A DNA stretch of 64,000 nt from an uncultured Eubacteriales bacterium (GCA_900542445.1 UQNN01000005.1:114009-178008), one strand, 5' to 3'; shown: positions 25,307 through 33,973, numbered from the stretch's first letter. Numbers and translations are program-made. The notes: generated from the letters alone by a model not told the origin.

Positions 25307-25914
25307 AAGAAAACTATATTGTCGCCTCGTTTCGTCAAACGGCTGCCGAGCGTTTTCCGGAGCAGGCGCAGGAGCTGAACGCGGCGCTCGATAAACGGCT
25401 GGCCGAAATGCGGAGAGCGCATGAAAACGATACGAAAGAGAAGAAAGAGCATTTGGAACGGCAGATTCTGCCCGGCATCGCGGCTTACGAAACCCTGCAA
25501 ACCGTGATGCCCAAGGAAGAAGCGCGGAAGACGGTTCACGACTATGTAGAACAGCGGGCCTGGAAACTGAGAGCCATCATTTTGAATCTGATGCGCGTGC
25601 CGGGGCTCTATCGGCTGGTACCGGGCTTGTTTACGAATGGAACGCGCAAGATGTTCGGCGAAACGGCGGGGTTCGCGGCGAAGGAGTATCAGACGAGCAA
25701 CGGCGTTTGGCGGATCGATATGGTGAAATGCCCGTATCACGACACCTGTGTGCAATACGGTTGTCCGGAGCTTTGCGCCTGCTTCTGCGACAGCGACGAT
25801 ATCACCTATGACGGTCTGCACAAAAATCTGGTTTGGCGCAGGACAAAGACGCTGGGCCGCGGAGACGATTGCTGCGACTTCTGCATCCGCGTACAAAAGG
25901 AGAAAAGAACATGA
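25303..25914 (+). CDS. ATC hydrolase-like protein 1
   Basis: 203 residues, similar to the L-2-amino-thiazoline-4-carboxylate hydrolase family (ATC_hydrolase). The family is named from a cysteine-synthesis enzyme of Pseudomonas, but most members are uncharacterised. The C-terminal half is cysteine-rich: KCPYHDTCVQYGCPELCACFC and DDCCDFCIRV. These resemble a metal-binding core rather than disulfides, since no export signal exists. The N-terminal 90 residues are charged and helical. Coupled by ATGA overlaps on both sides. Confidence 0.82.
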   Translation: MKENYIVASFRQTAAERFPEQAQELNAALDKRLAEMRRAHENDTKEKKEHLERQILPGIAAYETLQTVMPKEEARKTVHDYVEQRAWKLRAIILNLMRVPGLYRLVPGLFTNGTRKMFGETAGFAAKEYQTSNGVWRIDMVKCPYHDTCVQYGCPELCACFCDSDDITYDGLHKNLVWRRTKTLGRGDDCCDFCIRVQKEKRT

Positions 25915-26696
25915 AAGTTTATGCCTTTGGAGAGCCGGATGCGCCCGCGATTGTGCTTTTACCCGGCACGTGCTGCGATTGGAAAGGCAATTTTGAAACG
26001 GTGATTCCGCTGCTGAAAGAGCGCTATCGCGTGCTTTGCGTCAGTTACGACGGATTTGACCGAAACGAAGCAACCGAGTTTCCAACCATGCTGGAGGAAA
26101 CCGAAAAGATCGAAGACTATATCAAACGGAACTGCGGCGGCCATATCCGCGCGGCTTACGGCTGTTCGCTGGGCGGATCGTTTGTCGGCCTGCTGGCGGC
26201 GAGACAGAAAATCCGGCTGGATTACGGCATTCTCGGCAGTTCGGATTTGGATCAGGCGTCGCCGCTTGCTGCCGGGCTGCAAACCAATCTGCTCATGCCG
26301 CTGTTTTATCCGCTGGTTCGAGATGGGCAGTTTAAGCTGCGTCTTTTGCGAAAAAAGATGGAGTGGACGATGCGCGAAAAGGGAGAATATGCCGCGGCGT
26401 TCATGAAGATGTTCGGCGGCGCGCGGCCCTTTATCACGAGAAAAAGCTGCAAAAACCAGTTCTATTCCGACCTGGTTACGCCGCTGCCGGATCATATCGA
26501 CACGCCGACGGAGATTCACGTGTTTTACGCGCTGAAGATGGGTCCCAAATATCGCGCGCGCTACATGCGGCACTTTGCCCATCCGATTCTGCATGAACAG
26601 GATTTGCAGCACGAGGAGCTGCTGGCCTGCCATCCGAAGGAATGGGCTGAGCTGGTCGGGCGGATTATGGAAGGGAAAGAAGGAGAAAAACGATGA
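25911..26696 (+). CDS. alpha/beta hydrolase 1
   Basis: 261 residues. The alpha/beta hydrolase fold is shown by the early strand VLLPGTCCDWKGNF, the nucleophile elbow GCSLGGSFVG (serine at about residue 88) and a C-terminal histidine region. Start 25911 has AAAGGAG upstream and overlaps the previous stop; the longer frame from 25833 lies inside the preceding gene. Substrate unknown; context suggests an ester, thioester or lactone handled together with the MBL and ATC-hydrolase proteins. Confidence 0.87.
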   Translation: MKVYAFGEPDAPAIVLLPGTCCDWKGNFETVIPLLKERYRVLCVSYDGFDRNEATEFPTMLEETEKIEDYIKRNCGGHIRAAYGCSLGGSFVGLLAARQKIRLDYGILGSSDLDQASPLAAGLQTNLLMPLFYPLVRDGQFKLRLLRKKMEWTMREKGEYAAAFMKMFGGARPFITRKSCKNQFYSDLVTPLPDHIDTPTEIHVFYALKMGPKYRARYMRHFAHPILHEQDLQHEELLACHPKEWAELVGRIMEGKEGEKR

Positions 26697-27625
26697 AATC
26701 TGCGCATTTTGACGTTGAGCCGGATGGATTTTACGGCGCCTATTGGAAAAGCGAACAGCCTTCCGACTGTGCGCTGATCGCGATGCTGGGCGACGACCCG
26801 GAGGACTATCTCGCGCGGTCGGCGGTGAAATGGGTGAGCCGTCAGGGAATCAACGTGATGACCATGTCGCCGGCGAAAAAGGACTACGGCCATCACAATT
26901 ATCCGCTTGAACGGATTGAAACGGCCATTCGTTGGCTCAAAGCGCATGGCAATCGAAAAATCGGCATTGTGGGCGCTTCGACAACGGGCACGCTTGCGCT
27001 GACAGCCGCGTCGTATTTTCCGAATATCACGCTGACCATCGCCATGACGCCCAGCGATTTCATCTGGCAGGGGTTCATGCAGGGCAAAAAGGATGGCTGT
27101 GGAGAATGGCCGATCGAGGGAGAATCGCTCTTTTCCTATCGGGGTGAGCCGCTGCCGTATATGCCGTTCTGCTATAAGCATCCGCAGTATTGGCAGGTCA
27201 TTCAGGCGGAAACAAAGGGATCCGGCGACTTTCTGCGTTCCCGCAAGCTGTTTGAGGATTCCGAAAAGGCGCACCCCATCACGGAAGCGGAGACAATCAA
27301 GGTGGAGCGCATCAAGGGCAAACTGCTGATCATCGGCGCGGAGGATGACGGCCTGTGGCCCACGGCAAAGTATATCCGCCGGATGGAAAAACGGCTGAGC
27401 CAAAGACCGCACGACTGCGAAACGGAAATCGCTGTTTATGAACACGGCACGCACTTCGTCTTCCCGGAGGGCGTGATGAAAACGATGCTGCCCGTCGGTT
27501 TGGGATTGTTTATGCGGCTGATGTTCAAAGCCGCAAAGCAGAATGCTAAGGCGTGCAGGCAGACGCGAGAGGACATTGACCGCCGTGTGACGACTGATTT
27601 GGCGGCTTGGAGGGATGAAAAATGA
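26693..27625 (+). CDS. alpha/beta hydrolase 2 (acyl-CoA thioesterase/BAAT-like)
   Basis: 310 residues. Resembles the C-terminal hydrolase domain of bile acid-CoA:amino acid N-acyltransferase/acyl-CoA thioesterase proteins. The likely nucleophile lies in GIVGASTTGTLAL (about residue 99), followed by KGKLLIIGAEDDGLWPT (acid) and VYEHGTHFVFP (histidine). Note the elbow reads GASTTG rather than GxSxGG. No signal peptide. Overlaps both neighbours by four bases. Confidence 0.82.
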   Translation: MKSAHFDVEPDGFYGAYWKSEQPSDCALIAMLGDDPEDYLARSAVKWVSRQGINVMTMSPAKKDYGHHNYPLERIETAIRWLKAHGNRKIGIVGASTTGTLALTAASYFPNITLTIAMTPSDFIWQGFMQGKKDGCGEWPIEGESLFSYRGEPLPYMPFCYKHPQYWQVIQAETKGSGDFLRSRKLFEDSEKAHPITEAETIKVERIKGKLLIIGAEDDGLWPTAKYIRRMEKRLSQRPHDCETEIAVYEHGTHFVFPEGVMKTMLPVGLGLFMRLMFKAAKQNAKACRQTREDIDRRVTTDLAAWRDEK

Positions 27626-28260
27626 AATACGCCGGAATGCCGATGGGCATGTGGGTATTGTTTGCGCCGTCTTTTCGGAGGAATCTGACGCGTTTTTTCG
27701 GTTTGGATGAGGCGGCGGCGAAGACTGCGACGCGAGAGGCGAAGGAAAAATATCGGAAAATCATCGGCGAACTGCCGGAATTTGAAAAGGCTGACCGATT
27801 TAAAATGAACATCGTCAACTGTGCGATGCTTGGCGCATTCATCCTGTCTATGCCCAAACGCCCGGATGTGGAAACGCTGACCGGTTACTACGAGGCGGCG
27901 ATGATGACCCCGGCCATGCGCTGGTTCTGCCGAAAGAGCGGAAAAAACAAATTCACCGAAAAAGACGTTCAGGGCATGAAGCAGACCGAACAGCTGAAGG
28001 CCGCCGACCGCAACCCTTATTCGTGGAACATGGATTTTTATCCGTATGCCGATGGCAGCGGCTATGAGGCGCGCTTTACCCGATGCGGCATCTGCGCGCT
28101 GATGCAGAAACTGGGGCTGTATGATTTGACTCCGGCGCTGTGCCATCTGGATTATGCAATGAGCGAAGCAGGCGAACGCACGGATTTTGTGCGCGAATAT
28201 ACGCTGGCTTCCGGCGGGCCGTATTGCGACTGCGGTTACAAGGACAAGCGCGTGAGCTGA
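27622..28260 (+). CDS. ATC hydrolase-like protein 2
   Basis: 212 residues, second member of the ATC_hydrolase family in this operon. It keeps the best-known family blocks: RFTRCGICALMQKLGLYDLTPALCHLDYAMSE and a C-terminal TLASGGPYCDCGYK. Several conserved Cys, His and Asp residues suggest a metal or thiol site. It is only distantly like paralogue 1, so the two may differ in substrate or form a heteromer. Last gene of the operon, followed by a strong terminator. Confidence 0.88.
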   Translation: MKYAGMPMGMWVLFAPSFRRNLTRFFGLDEAAAKTATREAKEKYRKIIGELPEFEKADRFKMNIVNCAMLGAFILSMPKRPDVETLTGYYEAAMMTPAMRWFCRKSGKNKFTEKDVQGMKQTEQLKAADRNPYSWNMDFYPYADGSGYEARFTRCGICALMQKLGLYDLTPALCHLDYAMSEAGERTDFVREYTLASGGPYCDCGYKDKRVS

Positions 28261-28292
28261 ACATGGGTCGGAATGGCGCGTAAAAGACCGGA

Positions 28293-28329
28293 AAACCCCC
28301 TTTAGGGCGCGCGGCTCTAAAGGGGGTTT
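28293..28329. terminator. bidirectional terminator
   Basis: AAACCCCCTTTAG / CTAAAGGGGGTTT stem with a GC-rich loop between the hydrolase operon (plus) and copA (minus), usable in both directions. Confidence 0.9.
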
Positions 28330-28344
28330 CACTGTCTATGGAAT

Positions 28345-28557
28345 TTAGCCCTCGATGGACGTGACCTTGTAATCCTTATCCTCGACGGCCTTCTTAAGCA
28401 CGGCGCTGTCCACCGGCTTGGAGAGAGTCACGACGGCGGTGCCGCTGGTGTGGCTGACCTCGGCGGACGCAACGCCGTCAACTGCTTCCAGCGCTTTCTT
28501 CACGGCGGCCTCGCAGTGGCCGCACATCATGCCTTCAATCTTCATCGTCTTTTCCAT
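28345..28557 (-). CDS. copZ: CopZ-like copper chaperone from an internal start inside copA
   Basis: 70 residues in the same frame as the copA 3' end: MEKTMKIEGMMCGHCEAAV and a ferredoxin-like heavy-metal domain ending with the copA stop. AAGGAGG (minus strand, 28566-28572) lies exactly eight bases before this ATG. The codons that form it encode the linker HHKEETT. The arrangement allows free chaperone to be made from the same message as the fused pump. It is inferred from the site alone; translation is not proven. Confidence 0.6.
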   Translation of the reverse strand: MEKTMKIEGMMCGHCEAAVKKALEAVDGVASAEVSHTSGTAVVTLSKPVDSAVLKKAVEDKDYKVTSIEG

Positions 28558-30861
28558 GGTTGTTTCCTCCTTGTGATGTTTCTTTTTGATTTTTTTATCT
28601 TTTCCTGCATCATGCAGTTTGAAAAGATTCAGTCTCAGGGCGTTGGAGACCACGCAGAAGCTCGACAGGCTCATGGCCGCCGCACCAAACATGGGGTTGA
28701 GCGTCCAGCCGAAAATCGGAATCCACACGCCCGCGGCCAGCGGAATGCCGATGACGTTGTAGAAGAACGCCCAGAACAGGTTTTCGTGGATGTTGCGCAG
28801 GGTGGCGCGGCTCAGGCGGATGGCGGCGGGCACGTCGCTGAGCTGGCTCTTCATCAGCACAACGTCGGCCGCGTCGATGGCCACGTCCGTGCCCGCGCCG
28901 ATGGCGATGCCGATATCCGCGCGGGTGAGAGCGGGCGCGTCGTTGATGCCGTCGCCGACCATCGCGACTTTGCCCTGCTTTTGCAGGCTGCGGATGACGC
29001 TTTCCTTGCCTTCCGGCAGAACGCCCGCGATGACCTCGTCCACACCGGCCAGACGGCCGATGGCGCGCGCGGTCTTTTCGTTGTCGCCGGTGAGCATCAC
29101 GACATGAATCCCCATGTTGCGCAGCGCGGCGATGGCGGCGGGGCTGTCTTCCTTGATAACGTCGGCCACGGCGATCACGCCCGCCAGCTTGCCGCCCCTG
29201 GCGAAGAGCAGCGGCGTTTTGCCTTCTTCCGCAAGGGCTTCGGCTTTATCGCGGAGAGCCTGCGGCACGTCGGCTTTGGTGGAAATGAAGGAGAGACTGC
29301 CGCCCAGCAGCTTTTCGTCGTTCAGCGTTGCGGTCAGGCCGTTGCCGGGCAGAGCGCGGAAATCGCTGACCTCCGAAACGGACAGATTGTCTTCCTCGGC
29401 GCGCAGCATGACGGCGCGGGCAAGGGGATGTTCGCTGCGCTGCTCCAGCGCGGCGGCGAGGGCAAGAAGGGCGCTTTCGGTCAGGCCGTCGGCAGGGAGC
29501 ACGTCGGTCACGCGCGGTTCGCCCTTGGTGATGGTGCCGGTCTTATCCAGCGCGACGATTTCGGTCTTGCCGGTTTCTTCCAGCGAAACGGCGGTCTTAA
29601 AGAGAATGCCGTTTTTCGCGCCGAGGCCGTTGCCTACCATGATGGCGACCGGCGTCGCCAGACCGAGCGCGCACGGGCAGCTGATGACCAGCACAGAGAT
29701 GCCGCGCGCCAGTGCGAAACCGATGGGCTTGCCGCACAGCAGCCACACGGCGGTGGTGATGACGGCAATGGTGATGACGGTCGGCACGAACACGCCGGAT
29801 ACCCTGTCGGCGACCTTTGCAATCGGCGCTTTCGTTGCGGCCGCGTCGGAAACCATCTTGATGATCTGGGAGAGTGTCGTATCCTCGCCGACGCGCGTTG
29901 CTTCGCAGCGCAGGAAGCCGGATTGATTGGTCGTCGCGGCGGAAACGCTGTCGCCGACGGCCTTGTCCACCGGAATGCTCTCGCCTGTCAGCGCGGATTC
30001 GTTCACGGCGCTTTCGCCTTCCAGAATCACGCCGTCCACCGGGATGTTTTCGCCCGGACGAACGACGAATACGTCGCCGCGCTTCACCTGCGCAATCGGC
30101 ACGGTGATTTCCTGACCGTTGCGGAGAAGCGTCGCGGTCTGCGGGGCGAGTTTCATCAGGCTCTTGAGCGCGTCGGTCGTCTTGCCCTTGGAGCGAGCCT
30201 CAAGCATCTTGCCGACGGTGATCAGCGCCAGAATCATGGCGGCGGATTCAAAGTAAAATTCGTGCATGTAGCTCATGACTGCCGCCGCGTCGCCACGCAC
30301 CTGCGCGCCCGTCATGGCGAAGAGGGCGTAGGTGCTGTAACCAAAGGAAGCGGTTGCGCCCAGCGCTACGAGCGTATCCATGTTCGGCGCGCCGTGGAAC
30401 AGCGACTTGAAGCCGTTGATGAAGAATTTCTGGTTGATGACCATGACGGCGACGGTCAGCAGCATTTGAATCAGGCCCATCGCGACGTGGTTGCCGTCAA
30501 AGAACGACGGCAGCGGCCAGCCCCACATCATGTGGCCCATCGAGAAATACATCAGCACGATGAGGAAGCCCAGCGACGCGATCAGGCGGCGCTTGAGCAC
30601 CGGGGTTTCATGATCGGCCAGCGCGTCTTCCTGTTCGGCGATGCTGGGGACGGACTGTGCCGCGCCCTTGAGCGACGCGCCGTAGCCCGCCGCCTGCACG
30701 GCGGAGATGACCGCGTCCGGCGTGGCTGAGCCTTCTACGCCCATTGAATTGGTCAGCAGGCTGACCGAGCAGCTCGTCACGCCCGGTACGGCGGAAACGG
30801 CTTTTTCCACACGGGCACTGCAAGCCGCGCAGCTCATGCCCGTTACGGTATAGTGTTCCAT
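28345..30861 (-). CDS. copA: copper-exporting P-type ATPase with C-terminal CopZ-like domain
   Basis: P1B-type ATPase that pumps Cu(I) out of the cell, 838 residues. An N-terminal heavy-metal domain (GMSCAACSARV, residues 8-18) precedes eight expected membrane helices with the CPC transport motif in ISCPCALGLATP. The catalytic loop has DKTGTITKG (phosphorylated Asp), SEHPLARAV (HP motif) and GDGINDAPAL. After a Lys-rich linker the frame continues into a second heavy-metal domain (GMMCGHCEAAVKKAL) that looks like a whole CopZ chaperone. An excellent ribosome site precedes the ATG of that domain. It lies downstream of csoR and is probably controlled by it. Confidence 0.96.
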   Translation of the reverse strand: MEHYTVTGMSCAACSARVEKAVSAVPGVTSCSVSLLTNSMGVEGSATPDAVISAVQAAGYGASLKGAAQSVPSIAEQEDALADHETPVLKRRLIASLGFLIVLMYFSMGHMMWGWPLPSFFDGNHVAMGLIQMLLTVAVMVINQKFFINGFKSLFHGAPNMDTLVALGATASFGYSTYALFAMTGAQVRGDAAAVMSYMHEFYFESAAMILALITVGKMLEARSKGKTTDALKSLMKLAPQTATLLRNGQEITVPIAQVKRGDVFVVRPGENIPVDGVILEGESAVNESALTGESIPVDKAVGDSVSAATTNQSGFLRCEATRVGEDTTLSQIIKMVSDAAATKAPIAKVADRVSGVFVPTVITIAVITTAVWLLCGKPIGFALARGISVLVISCPCALGLATPVAIMVGNGLGAKNGILFKTAVSLEETGKTEIVALDKTGTITKGEPRVTDVLPADGLTESALLALAAALEQRSEHPLARAVMLRAEEDNLSVSEVSDFRALPGNGLTATLNDEKLLGGSLSFISTKADVPQALRDKAEALAEEGKTPLLFARGGKLAGVIAVADVIKEDSPAAIAALRNMGIHVVMLTGDNEKTARAIGRLAGVDEVIAGVLPEGKESVIRSLQKQGKVAMVGDGINDAPALTRADIGIAIGAGTDVAIDAADVVLMKSQLSDVPAAIRLSRATLRNIHENLFWAFFYNVIGIPLAAGVWIPIFGWTLNPMFGAAAMSLSSFCVVSNALRLNLFKLHDAGKDKKIKKKHHKEETTMEKTMKIEGMMCGHCEAAVKKALEAVDGVASAEVSHTSGTAVVTLSKPVDSAVLKKAVEDKDYKVTSIEG

Positions 30862-30898
30862 AGATGACTCCTTTCATGGAGGGGAAAAGGGGGGATGA

Positions 30899-31034
30899 TT
30901 GGGGCTTTGCCCCAAACCCCACAAGGGAACTGAGTTCCCTTGACCTTCCGTCATGCTTCGCGGCATGCCGCGAAGCAGAGGGGGAAGTCCAGAAACCTCA
31001 GGTTTCTGGCAGGGTTTGGGACGGAGTCCCAACG
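30899..31034. repeat. compound repeat: two facing copies around a perfect palindrome
   Basis: Copy A (30899-30948) has GGGGCTTTGCCCCAAACCCC then AAGGGAACTGAGTTCCCTT then GACCTTCC. Copy B (30984-31034) is inverted and has CAGAAACCTCAGGTTTCTG then GGCAGGGTTTGGGACGGAGT. Between them is a perfect palindrome, CTTCGCGGCATGCCGCGAAG (about 30956-30975). The unit sits between csoR and copA and could affect read-through or stability of the copA message. Confidence 0.75.
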
Positions 31035-31061
31035 TATCTCTTCCTATTCTTTCCCCCGTAC

Positions 31062-31373
31062 TTAACGCATCAGCTTTTGAAGCGTGGTCAAAAGCTCGTC
31101 GATGGTTTCGTCCTTGCCTTCGCGGATGTCCTGCGCGACGCAGGTCTTGATGTGGTTGGCCAGCAGCACCTTTGAGAAACTGTTCAGCGCCGCGCTCGCA
31201 GCCGCAACCTGGGTCAGAATATCAGGGCAGTATGCGTCTTTTTCAACCATGCCGCGAATGCCGCGAATCTGTCCCTCGATGCGGCTGAGCCGATTGAGCA
31301 GGTCGCGTTCTTCCTTGTCGTCCCGATGTTTGGTTCGGCAATGACAACAGCAGGTCTTTTCTTCATCACTCAT
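31062..31373 (-). CDS. csoR: CsoR-family copper-sensing repressor
   Basis: 103 residues, all-helical DUF156/CsoR fold. Cu(I) ligands are seen as the CsoR set: Cys in AYCPDIL, then His and Cys in NHIKTC. RIEGQIRGIRGMV is the family's signature helix. Three cysteines near the N-terminus (KTCCCHC) are extra. Start 31373 is preferred over an in-frame GTG three codons earlier because GAGG lies nine bases before it. It represses its own promoter and, by inference, copA downstream when copper is low. Confidence 0.95.
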   Translation of the reverse strand: MSDEEKTCCCHCRTKHRDDKEERDLLNRLSRIEGQIRGIRGMVEKDAYCPDILTQVAAASAALNSFSKVLLANHIKTCVAQDIREGKDETIDELLTTLQKLMR

Positions 31374-31397
31374 GCTTTTCACCTCGCTTGCGGCGAT

Positions 31398-31426
31398 ATT
31401 ATATACCCCTTAGGGGTATTTGTCAA
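31398..31426 (-). promoter_or_regulatory. csoR promoter with embedded CsoR operator
   Basis: On the minus strand TTGACA, 17-base spacer, TATAAT. The spacer contains the palindrome ATACCCCTAAGGGGTAT (31403-31419), the classic CsoR operator form, so bound repressor would cover the promoter. Confidence 0.92.
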
Positions 31427-31618
31427 TATGGTTTGCAGAAACAAACATGTTTTTTCCGAAAAGCGTTTTTATCATGCAGAAAGTGATCTCAAGGCGTAAA
31501 ATGAATACGGCGCGCAAACAAAAAATGAAGTTCAAATGCAATTTGATTTAATTATCGTCAGAATTGATTGCGCAATTCCGAAGAATTGCAGGAAATGATA
31601 TAATGCATATCAAAATCA

Positions 31619-31647
31619 TTGACGGCAAACGAAAAAAGCGTTATACT
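31619..31647 (+). promoter_or_regulatory. promoter of the glutamine synthetase gene
   Basis: TTGACG, 17-base spacer, TATACT, about 85 bases before the start codon. An additional TATAAT at 31608 with TTCCGA 17 bases upstream could be a second promoter. The rest of 31427-31618 holds no gene that I can see. Confidence 0.7.
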
Positions 31648-31731
31648 GACGCACGTTAATTGCAAGCGGTAAAAACAAAAGCCGATTGCCAAAGCAACGC
31701 CGGGCACACGGCGCAGATGGGAGAGATTAGA

Positions 31732-33807
31732 ATGAAGAAAGTTCCCGAACTGTTTGGCAGCATGGTCTTTAACGAGGCCGTCATGAAGGAAAGACTGCCC
31801 AAGGATGTCTATAAAGCGCTGAAGCAGACGGTGCGGCAGGGAACGGCGCTCGACCCGCAGGTGGCGGGCGTTGTGGCCAACGCCATGAAGGATTGGGCGA
31901 TTGAGAAGGGCGCCACTCATTTCACCCATTGGTTCCAGCCAATGACCGGCATCACCGCCGAGAAGCATGATTCGTTCATCTCTCCCTGCCCGGATGGCAC
32001 GGTGATCATGGAATTCTCCGGCAAAGAGCTGATCAAGGGCGAACCGGATGCGTCTTCCTTCCCGTCCGGCGGTCTGCGCGCAACATTTGAGGCGCGCGGC
32101 TATACCGCGTGGGACCCGACCAGCTACGCCTTTATCAAGGATGATACGCTGTGCATCCCGACGGCGTTCTGTTCCTACACGGGCGAGATTCTGGATAAGA
32201 AAACGCCGCTGTTGCGCTCGATGGAGGCCATCAGCAAGGAAGCCTGCCGCGTGCTGAAGCTCTTCGGCAAGACGGTTTCCCGCGTGGCGACGACCGTCGG
32301 CCCGGAGCAGGAATATTTCCTGATCGATAAAGAGGATTACAAGAAGCGCCCCGATCTGATTCTGACCGGACGCACGCTCTTCGGCGCGATGAGCCCGAAG
32401 GGACAGGAAATGGAGGATCACTATTTTGGTTCGATCCGTCCGCGCGTCAAGGCGTTTATGGCCGATCTGGACGAGGAGCTCTGGAAGCTGGGCATCAATG
32501 CCAAGACCGAGCACAACGAGGTCGCGCCCTGCCAGCATGAGATGGCGCCGATTTTTGCGACGGCAAACATCGCGACGGATCACAACCAGCTGACCATGGA
32601 AATCATGAAGAAGGTCGCCGATCGCCACGGGCTGGTCTGCTTGCTGCATGAAAAGCCGTTTGACGGCGTGAATGGTTCGGGCAAACACAACAACTGGTCG
32701 ATTTCCACCGATAAGGGCGAAAACCTGCTGGATCCCGGCTCTACGCCGATGGAGAACGCGCAGTTCCTGCTGTTCCTGACGGCTGTCATTAAAGCGGTGG
32801 ACGAGTATCAGGATCTGCTTCGCCTGAGCGTCGCCAGCGCGGGCAACGATCATCGCCTGGGCGCGAATGAGGCGCCGCCCGCCATCGTCTCCATGTATGT
32901 CGGCGACGAGCTGGCCGCAGTCATCCATTCTTTGGTGGATGGCACGGATTACAAGGCGGCGGGGCACAAGAGCATGGATATCGGCGTGACGAGCCTGCCG
33001 CATATCCCGCAGGATAATTCCGACCGCAACCGCACTTCGCCGTTCGCGTTCACGGGCAACAAGTTTGAATTCCGTATGCCCGGATCGTCCTTCAACATCG
33101 CCTGCACGAATATCATGCTCAACACCGCTGTTGCGGACGAGCTGATGGCGTTTGCGGACGAGCTGGAAAAGGCCGACGACTTTGAGACGGCGCTCTCCAA
33201 GTTGATTCGCCGCGAACTGGCTGCGCACAAGCGCATTCTGTTCAATGGCAACGGTTACAGCGCGGAGTGGCCGATCGAGGCTGAGAAGCGCGGCCTGCTC
33301 AATCTGCGTTCTACGCCGGAGGCGCTGCTGCGCTATACGGAGGCAAAGAATGTCGCGATGTTTGCCCGACACGGCATCTACACTGAGACGGAAATCAAGT
33401 CGCGTCAGGATATCAACATGGAGGAATATGCCAAGGTCATCCATATTGAGGCGCTGACTTCGCTGGATATGCTGGGCAAGATGATTGTCCCGGCCTGTGC
33501 GGCATATTCCAAGATGCTGGCGGAAGGCGTTGCGGCGAAAAAGAGCATCGGCGTGGACGCGCCTGCCGAGGTGGCTGCTGTTCGAGAATTGACCGATAAG
33601 ACCGCCGAACTGATGGCGTTGGAGGAAAAACTGAAAGACGCTGTTGCCGGTGAGCCGGAAGAACTGAACGAGCGTGCGATGTATGAGCACGAAACCGTTA
33701 TTCCCGCCATGGAAGCCGCCCGCAAGGTTGCTGACGAGCTGGAATTGAAAGTTGGAAAGGCGTATTGGCCGATGCCGACGTATGCGGATTTGCTGTTCTA
33801 CGTATAA
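31732..33807 (+). CDS. glnN: type III glutamine synthetase
   Basis: Makes glutamine from glutamate, ammonia and ATP. The 691-residue length and the family patterns identify GSIII: THWFQPMTG near residue 65, EQEYFLID, HNEVAPCQHEMAPIF, NGSGKHNNWS, RLGANEAPPAI and a GNKFEFRMPGSS block. GSIII proteins are dodecamers typical of Bacteroides, cyanobacteria and Clostridia. Start 31732 follows GGGAGAG; the in-frame start at 31660 falls in the leader. A long coiled C-terminal extension is normal for the family. No nitrogen-regulator gene is adjacent. Confidence 0.96.
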   Translation: MKKVPELFGSMVFNEAVMKERLPKDVYKALKQTVRQGTALDPQVAGVVANAMKDWAIEKGATHFTHWFQPMTGITAEKHDSFISPCPDGTVIMEFSGKELIKGEPDASSFPSGGLRATFEARGYTAWDPTSYAFIKDDTLCIPTAFCSYTGEILDKKTPLLRSMEAISKEACRVLKLFGKTVSRVATTVGPEQEYFLIDKEDYKKRPDLILTGRTLFGAMSPKGQEMEDHYFGSIRPRVKAFMADLDEELWKLGINAKTEHNEVAPCQHEMAPIFATANIATDHNQLTMEIMKKVADRHGLVCLLHEKPFDGVNGSGKHNNWSISTDKGENLLDPGSTPMENAQFLLFLTAVIKAVDEYQDLLRLSVASAGNDHRLGANEAPPAIVSMYVGDELAAVIHSLVDGTDYKAAGHKSMDIGVTSLPHIPQDNSDRNRTSPFAFTGNKFEFRMPGSSFNIACTNIMLNTAVADELMAFADELEKADDFETALSKLIRRELAAHKRILFNGNGYSAEWPIEAEKRGLLNLRSTPEALLRYTEAKNVAMFARHGIYTETEIKSRQDINMEEYAKVIHIEALTSLDMLGKMIVPACAAYSKMLAEGVAAKKSIGVDAPAEVAAVRELTDKTAELMALEEKLKDAVAGEPEELNERAMYEHETVIPAMEAARKVADELELKVGKAYWPMPTYADLLFYV

Positions 33808-33877
33808 TGTGGATTGTGCTTCGATGGGCGCACGGTTTCATTCGCGTTGAGACAGAGTAAGACATCGGAATGGAATA

Positions 33878-33913
33878 AAGAAGGGGCAATGTGTTTGTGC
33901 ATTGCCCCTTCTC
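33878..33913. terminator. hairpin after glnN
   Basis: AAGGGGCAATG / CATTGCCCCTT stem with an eight-base loop between glnN and ssrA. The better T run is on the minus strand. Confidence 0.7.
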
Positions 33914-33943
33914 TATGTGTCTTTTCAAATAAAAATAAATAAA

Positions 33944-33970
33944 AAAAGTTGTGCTGCAAACACAACTTTA
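33944..33970 (-). terminator. terminator of ssrA
   Basis: On the minus strand AAGTTGTG TTTGCAG CACAACTT followed by a long T run, a few bases after the tmRNA CCA end. Confidence 0.92.
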
Positions 33971-33973
33971 ATG

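Noticed and set aside
28450..30729. 759-codon plus frame opposite copA
   Set aside because: Complementary shadow of a clear P-type ATPase; composition dominated by Gly, His and Arg with no start site.
31558..33690. 710-codon minus frame opposite glnN
   Set aside because: Shadow frame; glutamine synthetase motifs are on the plus strand.
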